NCBI RefSeq assembly: GCF_016786325.1
Contig: NZ_JADWYU010000198.1
Location: 1-64,000, forward strand
Direction of reading: 5' to 3'
Length of the DNA: 64,000 bases
From: Frankia nepalensis
Lineage (GTDB): Bacteria; Actinomycetota; Actinomycetes; Frankiales; Frankiaceae
A model generated the notes under the pieces. The model was not told where the DNA came from. It worked only from the letters and a program-made list of their open reading frames with translations, and did no database searches. The translations under genes and the position numbers were made by a program. Below, one piece after another: positions 1 to 7,729 of the stretch. Positions within the stretch are counted from its first letter, which is position 1; the number at the start of each line of letters is the position of its first letter.

Positions 1-632
1 GTCCGCCGCGGGGTGGCCCGCGGCCGTCGCCGTCGTGTGCGACGGCGGCGCTGTCCGAGTGGCTGGCGGCGCCCGAGGCCGACCCGCCGGACCCGGCGGA
101 CGCGCTGCGCGTCGCCGCGCTGCGTGCCCAGGGCGCGATCGCCACTCCCCCGCAAGGGGTTCCCGGCCCGGCGTGCACCTTCGCCGCGGCCGTGGTGAAC
201 GGTGGCTGGCTGACCGTCGGCTGGCTCGGGGACAGCCGGGTCTACCTGCTCGGGGCGGACGGCGGCGCGCTGCGGATGACCGCCGACGACACCCTCGCCG
301 CCGAGGCCGCCCGCGCGGGCCTGCTCCCCCCCGAGGCGGCGGAGACGGGTCCCGGCGCGCACACGATCACCCGCTGGCTCGGTCCGGGCAACGCCGACCC
401 CGTGCCACGGGTCGCCTCGGTGCCGCTGACCGCTCCCGGACGGGTCGTGGTCTGCACCGACGGCCTGTGGAACTACGTCTCGGCCGCGGCCGCGGTCGCC
501 GCGCGCGTCGCCGACCTGCCGACGAGAGCGAGCGCGCTCGCCGTCGCCCGCCACCTGACCTCGGTCGCGCTACGCGCCGGTGGCCGCGACAACGTGACCG
601 TCGTAGTGATGGATCTTCCCGGGAGAGCCTGA
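1..632 (+). CDS. PP2C-family Ser/Thr protein phosphatase, 5' end missing
   Basis: The reading frame is open from base 3, so the N-terminus lies outside the window; about 209 residues are visible. PP2C (PPM) enzymes are metal-dependent phosphatases that remove phosphate from Ser/Thr residues in the cytoplasm. Family motifs are seen in order: GDSRVYLL (bases 228-251), TDGLWNY (around 457-477) and RDNVTVVV close to the C-terminus, whose Asp residues normally hold the metal pair. The stop overlaps the ATG of the VWA gene (ATGA at 632), so the two are probably translationally coupled. With kinases about 2 kb downstream, it is the likely enzyme that reverses their phosphorylation; that partnership is inferred from position. 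Confidence 0.9.
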   Translation, partial: PPRGGPRPSPSCATAALSEWLAAPEADPPDPADALRVAALRAQGAIATPPQGVPGPACTFAAAVVNGGWLTVGWLGDSRVYLLGADGGALRMTADDTLAAEAARAGLLPPEAAETGPGAHTITRWLGPGNADPVPRVASVPLTAPGRVVVCTDGLWNYVSAAAAVAARVADLPTRASALAVARHLTSVALRAGGRDNVTVVVMDLPGRA

Positions 633-1915
633 TGGTTGCCTTTACCTCCGACGTCAGCCAGAACAAGTACCTGCCCGCGGGCGGCACCGAGGTGCACGCG
701 GTCGTGACGGTCACCGCGGCCGACGACCGCGGGGCGGGCACGCCGGCTGGCCCGGGCACCGGCGGGCCGGGGTCGGCCGCCGAGGTGATCCTGCTGGACT
801 GCTCGGGATCCATGTCCGGTCGCAAGATCAAGGAGGCGGCGAACGCGGCCGCCGTCGCGATCGACACGCTGCGCGACGGTGTCGCGTTCGCGGTCGTCGA
901 GGGCACCCACCGGGCCTCCATGATCTACCCGCGCGAGACCGCGCTGGCCGTGGCGTCCGCCGAGACCCGGGCGGCGGCCAGGGCGGCGGTGGGGCGGCTG
1001 CGCGCGCACGGCGGGACGTCGATCGGCGAGTGGCTGCTGCTCGCCCGGGAGCTGATGCTGGCCAGGCCGGACGCGATCCACCACACGCTCCTGCTCACCG
1101 ACGGGCAGAACGGCGAAGACGAAAACAGGTTCACCCAGGCCCTGGCCCGGTGCGAGGGGGTCTTCCAGTGCGACTGCCGCGGCGTCGGCGCGGACTGGAG
1201 CGTCGCGCAGCTGCGCCAGGTCGCCCAGAAGCTGCTCGGCTCCGTCGAGTTGCTGCGCGAGCCGGCGCAGATGGCGGCCGACTTCCAGGCCGTCATCGCC
1301 GCGGCGATGGGCCGCGAGGTGGACCGGGTGGCGCTGCGGCTGTGGGCGCCGAAGGGCGCCACGGTACGGTTCGTCCGGCAGGTGCTGCCCGAGGTCGACG
1401 ACCTGACCGCGCGCGCCACGGAGGTGAGCCCACTGGTCCGGGACTACCCGACCGGCGCCTGGGGGGCGGGGACTCGCGCCTACCACCTGTGCGTGGACGT
1501 GCCGGCCGGCCCGGTCGGCGCCGAGAAGCTGGCCGCGCGGGTGAGCCTGGTGGTCGGCGACGACGTGCTCTCGACGGCGAAGGTCCTCGCGGCGTGGACC
1601 GACGACGCGGAGCTGTCCACCCAGATGGACAAGGTGGTCGCGCACTACACCGGGCAGGCCGAGCTCGCCCGGGCGATCCAGGAGGGGCTGGAGGCGCGCC
1701 AGGAGGGCGACCTGTCCACCGCCGCGACGCGGCTCGGGATCGCCGCGCGGCTGGCCGCCGCGGCGGGTGACTCCGCGACCCTGGCCCGGCTGGACAAGGT
1801 CGTCGAGATCGAGGACGCCGCGACCGGGAAGGTGGTACTGCGCGGGGTGGTCGACAAACTCGACGAGATGGATCTCGACGCCAAGTCCACGAGGACGGTG
1901 CCAGCGCCGAAGTGA
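632..1915 (+). CDS. VWA-domain protein
   Basis: A 427-residue protein with a von Willebrand factor A domain, a metal-dependent protein-interaction module. The MIDAS motif is intact: DCSGSM begins near residue 56, a Thr lies in GGTSIGEW and the third Asp in TDGQNG. The C-terminal half is beta-rich and then helical, with no enzyme motif that I recognise. There is no signal peptide or membrane segment, so it should be cytoplasmic. The start overlaps the PP2C stop and its own stop overlaps the next gene's GTG, giving a tightly coupled PP2C-VWA-FHA unit. VWA, PP2C and kinase genes are known to travel together in bacterial phospho-signalling modules (TerY-P-like triads); a scaffold role here is inferred. 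Confidence 0.88.
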   Translation: MVAFTSDVSQNKYLPAGGTEVHAVVTVTAADDRGAGTPAGPGTGGPGSAAEVILLDCSGSMSGRKIKEAANAAAVAIDTLRDGVAFAVVEGTHRASMIYPRETALAVASAETRAAARAAVGRLRAHGGTSIGEWLLLARELMLARPDAIHHTLLLTDGQNGEDENRFTQALARCEGVFQCDCRGVGADWSVAQLRQVAQKLLGSVELLREPAQMAADFQAVIAAAMGREVDRVALRLWAPKGATVRFVRQVLPEVDDLTARATEVSPLVRDYPTGAWGAGTRAYHLCVDVPAGPVGAEKLAARVSLVVGDDVLSTAKVLAAWTDDAELSTQMDKVVAHYTGQAELARAIQEGLEARQEGDLSTAATRLGIAARLAAAAGDSATLARLDKVVEIEDAATGKVVLRGVVDKLDEMDLDAKSTRTVPAPK

Positions 1916-2670
1916 CCGTTCGCTGCCCGCACGGACACCTGTCCGGCACCGACGACTGGTGTGACACCTGTGGCGCCCCGATCGAGCCCGCCGGGCGGCG
2001 GGCCGGGCCACAGGTGCCGACCGCGCCGCTGCCGGCTGGTTCCTCGTCGTCGGCGTGGCCCGCCGCGGCGGGCGCGCCCGCGGGCGGCCCGCCACGCCCG
2101 GGCGCGCGTCCGGCGGCCGCGGGCGGCGCCGCCCGCTGCCCGCGGTGCGGGCTGTCGCGGGAGGCCAGGCAACGCTACTGCGAGGCGTGCGGCCACGACT
2201 TCGACGCCCCGCCCGCTCACGACCTGTCCGAGGACACCAGTCCTCCGGTGACGCCGGGCCCGCCGGGGCCACCCGTGCGGACGCGGTCGTGGGCGGCCGA
2301 GGTGGCGCCCGACCGCGCCTACTTCGACCGCGGCGACGACGGCTCGGCGGTCTTCCCGGCGAACGCCGCGTCGCGGCTGATCCCGCTGACCGGTGCCCGG
2401 TCCCTGATCGGCCGGCGGAGCCGGTCACTGTCCATCTCCCCGCGCATCGACCTGTCGCTGGACCCCGAGGACACCGGCGTCTCCCGCTCGCACGCCGTCC
2501 TCGACCATCCGCCTGGCGGCCCGCTCACGGTCACCGACCTCGGCTCCTCGAACGGGACCCGGCTCGGCGACGACCTGAAACTGCTGGTGAAGGGCGTGGC
2601 GGTCGAGCTGGCCGACGGCGACCGCCTCTACCTGGGTTCGTGGACGCGGATCACCTTTCACGCCCGCTGA
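1912..2670 (+). CDS. Double zinc-ribbon / FHA-domain protein
   Basis: A 252-residue protein starting at GTG 1912 inside a GTGA overlap with the VWA gene. Two Cys4 zinc-ribbon-like motifs come first: one with CPHG...CDTCG in the first 20 residues and one with CPRCG...CEACG near residue 85. A proline-rich linker follows, then a C-terminal FHA domain (about residues 163-252) with the usual phosphothreonine-binding signature: LIGRR, SRSHAVL and SSNGT. FHA domains read phosphothreonine, so this is the probable reader or effector of the kinases encoded just downstream. No membrane segment is seen. The 211 bp that follow separate it from the first kinase, so the kinases may have their own promoter. 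Confidence 0.9.
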   Translation: MTVRCPHGHLSGTDDWCDTCGAPIEPAGRRAGPQVPTAPLPAGSSSSAWPAAAGAPAGGPPRPGARPAAAGGAARCPRCGLSREARQRYCEACGHDFDAPPAHDLSEDTSPPVTPGPPGPPVRTRSWAAEVAPDRAYFDRGDDGSAVFPANAASRLIPLTGARSLIGRRSRSLSISPRIDLSLDPEDTGVSRSHAVLDHPPGGPLTVTDLGSSNGTRLGDDLKLLVKGVAVELADGDRLYLGSWTRITFHAR

Positions 2671-2881
2671 CCGCCGGGCGGGCGCCGTTCCACGACGAGA
2701 CGGAAACGGCGCGATGGTTGCCGCGCATCCCCCGGTTTGCCGCTCCTTGCGGTGTCAGGTTGCGGACAACGAATGGTTAGTCGCGCTTCGCTACCATGTG
2801 CGCGCATACGCGAATGACGCCCGAGGATGACCACACACGGCGGAAGCGGGCGGTTGAGCTACGCAACCGGGAGGTCTGGCT

Positions 2882-5308
2882 GTGCCGGTCGTCGACCGAG
2901 AGCGGATAGCCGCGGCGCTGCCCGGCCTCGTGCTCGGCCGGGAGCTGGGCTCGGGCGCCCACGGCCTGGTGCTGGCGGCGACCCAGCGGGAGCCGGAGCG
3001 AGACGTCGCGGTGAAGGTCATCGACCTCGGCCCGGCCCAGGAGACGACGGCGCCACCAACCGACGAGGCCGCCCTGCCCGCGCTGACGGCACTCGACCAT
3101 CCCCACCTGTGCCGGACGCACGCGGTCCTCACCGTCGACCGGATACTCCTGCTCGTCACCGAGCTGCTGCCCGGCGGGTCCCTCGGGCGACAGGACCTCG
3201 GCCCACCGGCGGGATGCGCGGTCGCGCTGGCCGTCGCGGACGGGCTGGCGCACGCCCACGCGGCCGGGATACTGCACGGCGGCCTCACGCCGGCGAACGT
3301 GCTGTTCACCGCGGGCGGGCGGCCGAAACTGACCGACCTCGGCGTCGCCGGGCTCGTCGCGGACGGCTCGTGGAGCGGCTCATCGAGCGGCTCGTCGAGC
3401 GACGGCCAGATCGTCGGCGCGCCCCAGTACCTGGCCCCGGAGCAGATCACGGGCGCCCCGCTCGGCCCGCCGACCGACCTGTACGCGCTCGCCGCCGTCC
3501 TCTACGAGCTGCTCGCCGGCGCCCCCCTGTTCGGGGCGGGGCTGACGGCCCAGGACCTGGTCCGCCACCACTGCGAGGTCGTCCCGCCGCCACCGCCGGG
3601 TGTTCCGGCGCCGGTGGCCGACACGCTGGCCCGGGCGCTGGCCAAGCAGCCGGCCGACCGTCACCAGACCGCCGCCGAGTTCGCCCTCGACCTCGCCGAC
3701 GCCGCCCGCCGCGGCTACGGGCCCGGGTGGCTCGAGGCGGCCGGGATCCCGGTCCAGGTCTCCGACGACGTGCGCGCCCGCGCCACCCAGGCCGTCGACC
3801 CCGAACCCGGCACCCCCCTGCCCGTCGGCCCCGGGCCGGTCGGCCTCCCGCCCGAGGACGCCGGTGGTGGGCCGTTCGACGCCGACTCCACCCTGCGCCT
3901 TCCCCCCGGTGGCACGCTCCTCCCGCTGCCCGTCCGCTCCGCGGCGCCGGCCGAGCCCTCCCTCGTCCCGACGGACGCGACCGCGATCCAGACCCGCTCG
4001 CTGGGTCCCCGACCAGCGGACGGGACCGGCACCGCCACCCCATCCGGCGACGCGCCCGCCCCCGCTGGCGCCGCGCCCGGCGGCGGGCGCGGCGGGCGCT
4101 CGCGAGCCTGGCGGATCGCGGTGCCGGTGGCCGTGGCGGTGGCCATCCTCGCCGCCGCGGCGGCCGTCGTCCTGCCCAGGGCTCTCGGTTCGGACGACGA
4201 GCCGGCGTCCCCGCAGGCGGCCCGCCGGCCGGCCGGCCCCACCGCGCCCCCGACGGTGGTGCCGACGTCCGGGCCGCTGTCCTCGCAGGCTCCCCCGGCC
4301 TACCCCCTCGCCCCGCTCGCCGGAACCGGGGAGGCCGGATTCTCCGGTGATGGCGGTCCCGCGACGGCGGCGGCCCTGAACCAGCCCATCGGCCCCGCGA
4401 TCGACGTCTTCGGGAACCTCTATGTCGCGGACTTCGGCAACAACAGGGTCCGCCGGATCAGCCTGGACGGCACGATCACGACGATCGCCGGCACCGGAGA
4501 GGCCGGCTTCTCGGGTGACGGCGGACCGGCGACGCAGGCCCAGCTGAACCAGCCGGCGGGCGTCGCGATCGGCCCCTTGGGCGAGCTCTACATCGTCGAC
4601 ACGTTCAACATGCGCGTCCGCCAGGTCAGCCCAGCCGGGATCATCACGACCGTCGCCGGCTCGGGCGAGCGCCCGTGGGACCCTGATCACGACGGCGGGC
4701 CCGCGACGGCCGCCTCGATGTGGTACCCGGCCGGGATCGCGGTCGACCCGGTCGGCAACGTCTTCGTCGCGGACATGGGCAATGACCTCATCCGCCGGAT
4801 CAGCGTCGACGGGATCATCACGACGGTCGCCGGCCGGTTCGGCGAGGGAGAATGGGGCGACGGCGGGCCCGCGAACGAGGCGATGGTCAGCAGCCCGTTC
4901 AGCGTGGCCTGCGACCGCGTCGGGCGGGTCTACATCGCGGACTCGTTCAATCACAAGGTCCGTCGGATCAACCTCGACGGCACGATCGAGACGATCGCCG
5001 GCACCGGCTTTCCCGGCTACTCGGGCGACGGCGGACCGGCCATCGCGGCGACGCTGCGCAACCCGCGCGGGGTCGCGGTGGACGCCGTCGGCAACGTCTA
5101 CATCACCGACGGGGACAACCACCGGATCCGCAGGATCGACCTCGGGGGGAACATCGCCACCATCGCGGGCACGGCCGATCCCGGCGAGGCGGGCGTGTCC
5201 GAGGCCGCGTTCCTTCCGGACGGCCCGGTCGTGGCGAACAACGTCGGCGGCATCTTCGCCACCGACCGCCAGCACAACCAGATCATTCTCATCAACGCGT
5301 TGGGCTAG
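2882..5308 (+). CDS. Membrane receptor with Ser/Thr kinase-like domain (probable pseudokinase) and NHL sensor
   Basis: An 808-residue protein; GTG 2882 is preceded by GGGAGG seven bases upstream. The kinase-like domain spans about residues 15-280 with a glycine loop (GSGAHG) and the ATP-binding Lys45 in VAVKV. The catalytic loop, normally HRDxKPxN, reads HGGLTPAN (residues 132-139): the catalytic Asp is Gly134 and the following Lys is Thr136. DFG is DLG. This predicts little or no phosphotransfer. A membrane segment lies near residues 410-435. The C-terminal part (from about 475) holds six NHL-type repeats with AGTG...GDGGPA and RRI..DG.ITT signatures, expected to form an extracytoplasmic beta-propeller. 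It is the first of three similar receptors and may regulate the two active ones. Confidence 0.9.
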   Translation: MPVVDRERIAAALPGLVLGRELGSGAHGLVLAATQREPERDVAVKVIDLGPAQETTAPPTDEAALPALTALDHPHLCRTHAVLTVDRILLLVTELLPGGSLGRQDLGPPAGCAVALAVADGLAHAHAAGILHGGLTPANVLFTAGGRPKLTDLGVAGLVADGSWSGSSSGSSSDGQIVGAPQYLAPEQITGAPLGPPTDLYALAAVLYELLAGAPLFGAGLTAQDLVRHHCEVVPPPPPGVPAPVADTLARALAKQPADRHQTAAEFALDLADAARRGYGPGWLEAAGIPVQVSDDVRARATQAVDPEPGTPLPVGPGPVGLPPEDAGGGPFDADSTLRLPPGGTLLPLPVRSAAPAEPSLVPTDATAIQTRSLGPRPADGTGTATPSGDAPAPAGAAPGGGRGGRSRAWRIAVPVAVAVAILAAAAAVVLPRALGSDDEPASPQAARRPAGPTAPPTVVPTSGPLSSQAPPAYPLAPLAGTGEAGFSGDGGPATAAALNQPIGPAIDVFGNLYVADFGNNRVRRISLDGTITTIAGTGEAGFSGDGGPATQAQLNQPAGVAIGPLGELYIVDTFNMRVRQVSPAGIITTVAGSGERPWDPDHDGGPATAASMWYPAGIAVDPVGNVFVADMGNDLIRRISVDGIITTVAGRFGEGEWGDGGPANEAMVSSPFSVACDRVGRVYIADSFNHKVRRINLDGTIETIAGTGFPGYSGDGGPAIAATLRNPRGVAVDAVGNVYITDGDNHRIRRIDLGGNIATIAGTADPGEAGVSEAAFLPDGPVVANNVGGIFATDRQHNQIILINALG

Positions 5309-5383
5309 CGGACACGGCGACGAGACGATCGACGGTGAGCGAAGGGGCCAGTCGGATGGCCACGCGACAGGAGGGACCACGCG

Positions 5384-7720
5384 GTGGCGGTCGTTGACCG
5401 GGCACGGGTGGGCGCGGCACTGCCGGGCTACACGCTCGGCGCCGAGCTGGGGGCCGGCGCCTTCGGCCTCGTGCTCGGCGCCCACCACCAGGACCTGGAC
5501 CGCCAGGTAGCCGTCAAGGTGCTCGTCAACACCGCGCCCCAGGCGGTGGCCGAGTTCCGCGCGGAGGCACGGCTGCTGGCGCGGCTCGACCATCCGCACA
5601 TCGTCCGCACCTATGACTACGTGGCCCGCGGCGACCTGTGCCTGCTCGTCATGGAGCTCCTCGCCGGCCCAACGCTCGCCAGGCGCCGGCCGCGTCCCGA
5701 GGCCTCCTGCGCCATCGTGCTGGCGCTGGCCGACGCGCTAGCGCACGCGCACGCCCACGGCGTGCTGCACCGCGACATCAAGCCGGCCAACGTCCTGTTC
5801 ACCGAGACGGGGCAGCCCAAGCTCGCCGACTTCGGCATCTCCAAGATCGTCGAAGGCTCCGCCTCCACGGCCAGCCGGGTCGTCGGCACCCCGAGGTACA
5901 TGGCCCCGGAGCAGATCACCGGCGGCCGGCTCAGCCCCGCCACCGACCTCTACGCGCTCGCCGCCGTCCTCTACGAGCTGCTCTCGGGCAGCCCGCTCGT
6001 CCCGCGCCGGGTGCCGCTGCCGGTGCTGCTCTACCACCACCTCGAGGTCGTCCCCCCACCCCCGCCGGGAGTGCCGGAACCGCTCGCCGACGTGGTGACG
6101 CGCAGCCTGGCCAAGCGGCCGGAGGACCGGCACCCCGACGCCCGCGCGTTCGCCGCCGACCTTGCGCGCGCCGCGACCAAGGTCTTCGGCCGCGGCTGGC
6201 TCGACCGGTCCGGCATCCCTGCCCGGATCTCCGAGGACGTCCGCGCCCTCACCACCAGCCGGCTCGCCCGGCTGGGTGGCCCTGACGGGACGGGGGACGG
6301 CCGGCGGGGGCGCCGCCCGCTGGCCTGGGCGGGCGTGGGCGCGACGGCGGCGCTCCTGGCCGGCACGCTCGCGGTCGGCGGCGCCGTCGGCGGCGGTATC
6401 AGCTGGGCCGCGTGGGGGGAGCGGCCGGAGCCGACGCCCACTCCCACCACGCCCCCGCCCGCCTGGCAGCCGACCACGCTCCAACTCGGGATGATCACCA
6501 GGGTGTTCGCCGCCGACGAGGGCTACGCCGGGGACGACGGGCCGGTCGACCTCGCCTCGTTCGACCTGCTGAGCGGCTTCGAGCTGGACCCGAAGCGCGG
6601 CCACCTGTACATCGCGGACACCTACAACGAGCGAGTCCGCCGCGTCGACCGGAACGGGATCGTCACGACGGTGGCCGGCAACGGGGTCAAGGGATTCGCC
6701 GGCGACGCCGGCCCCGCGACCAAGGCCCAGCTCAGCTGGCCCTGGGACGTCGCCGTGGCCGACGACGGCACGCTCTACATCGTGGACATCGAGAACAACA
6801 GGGTCCGGCGAATCGACACCCGCGGCGTCATCACCACGGTCGCGGGCACCGGAGACGCCGGGGGGAACTACAACGGGCCTGTCGGCGAGGACGGGCTGAC
6901 CTTCTCCGGCGACGGCGTGCCCGCGACGCAGGCGCACCTGAACGAGCCCAACAGCGTCGTCTTCGACGGGTACGGGAATCTCTACCTGGCGGACGGGTTC
7001 CACAACCGGATCCGCCGGATCGACACCAAAGGCGTCATCACGACGGTCGCGGGCACCGGAGTCGAGGGCTTCGCCGGCGACGGTGGACCCGCGACCAGGG
7101 CGTTCCTCGACTATCCCTCCGACCTGACGATCGGTCCCGACGGCAGTCTCTACTTCATCGACGAGGGCAACGTCAGGATTCGGCGGGTCACTCCCCAGGG
7201 CGTGATCACCACGATCGCCGGCAACGGGTCGAGGGAGTACTCCGGCGACGACGGGCCCGCCACCACGGCCGGGTTGGGCTCGTCCGGAACCATCGAGATA
7301 GACGCCGCCGGCACGATCTACCTCGCCGGCGAGAGCCGGATCCGCCGCATCGACACCCAAGGCATGATCACCACCATCGCGGGCACGGGAGAATCCGGCG
7401 ACAGCGGCGACGGCGGTCCCGCGAAGGAAGCCGAAATCGGCTTCGTGGTGGGACTCGCGCTCGACGACCAGGGGATCCTCTACGTCCTCACGAGCGACGG
7501 CCGGCTTCGCGCGATCCGCGTCGCCGAGCCGCCCTGCCTGGCGCCGCCCTGCCCGTCGCCGACCGCCTCGCGACCGGCGGCGAGCCCGACGGGAAGCCCT
7601 CGCCCGCCGGCGAGCCCGTCCGGGACGCCCCTTCCATCGATGACGTCTCCCCCGGTGACGTCGCCACCGGAGACGACGGCCGAGCCGCCAGCCACGGCCC
7701 CGGTCGCGACCGGCTCCTGA
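5384..7720 (+). CDS. Membrane Ser/Thr protein kinase with NHL-repeat sensor (copy 2)
   Basis: A 778-residue receptor kinase. GTG 5384 has AGGAGGGA seven bases upstream. The kinase core is intact: GAGAFG loop, VAVKV lysine near residue 44, HRDIKPAN with catalytic Asp131, DFGISK near 149 and a VGTPRYMAPEQ activation/P+1 segment. One membrane helix follows near residues 313-343. The C-terminal half has six NHL-like repeats (YIAD..N.RVRRVD...TTVAG), predicted to be a beta-propeller outside the membrane, then a Pro/Thr/Ser-rich tail. NHL in place of the more usual PASTA repeats suggests recognition of a protein or glycan rather than muropeptide; the ligand is unknown. It lies 75 bp after the pseudokinase and 9 bp before the third kinase. 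Confidence 0.93.
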   Translation: MAVVDRARVGAALPGYTLGAELGAGAFGLVLGAHHQDLDRQVAVKVLVNTAPQAVAEFRAEARLLARLDHPHIVRTYDYVARGDLCLLVMELLAGPTLARRRPRPEASCAIVLALADALAHAHAHGVLHRDIKPANVLFTETGQPKLADFGISKIVEGSASTASRVVGTPRYMAPEQITGGRLSPATDLYALAAVLYELLSGSPLVPRRVPLPVLLYHHLEVVPPPPPGVPEPLADVVTRSLAKRPEDRHPDARAFAADLARAATKVFGRGWLDRSGIPARISEDVRALTTSRLARLGGPDGTGDGRRGRRPLAWAGVGATAALLAGTLAVGGAVGGGISWAAWGERPEPTPTPTTPPPAWQPTTLQLGMITRVFAADEGYAGDDGPVDLASFDLLSGFELDPKRGHLYIADTYNERVRRVDRNGIVTTVAGNGVKGFAGDAGPATKAQLSWPWDVAVADDGTLYIVDIENNRVRRIDTRGVITTVAGTGDAGGNYNGPVGEDGLTFSGDGVPATQAHLNEPNSVVFDGYGNLYLADGFHNRIRRIDTKGVITTVAGTGVEGFAGDGGPATRAFLDYPSDLTIGPDGSLYFIDEGNVRIRRVTPQGVITTIAGNGSREYSGDDGPATTAGLGSSGTIEIDAAGTIYLAGESRIRRIDTQGMITTIAGTGESGDSGDGGPAKEAEIGFVVGLALDDQGILYVLTSDGRLRAIRVAEPPCLAPPCPSPTASRPAASPTGSPRPPASPSGTPLPSMTSPPVTSPPETTAEPPATAPVATGS

Positions 7721-7729
7721 GGACCCGAC

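Noticed and set aside
473-2428. A 651-codon minus-strand frame antisense to the PP2C, VWA and FHA genes.
   Set aside because: Translation is Arg/Pro/Gly-rich with no motif; the plus strand has clear family motifs and coupled starts.
2755-2800. Promoter for the kinase genes (TTGCGG and TACCAT).
   Set aside because: The spacing is wrong for a -35/-10 pair and both hexamers are weak.
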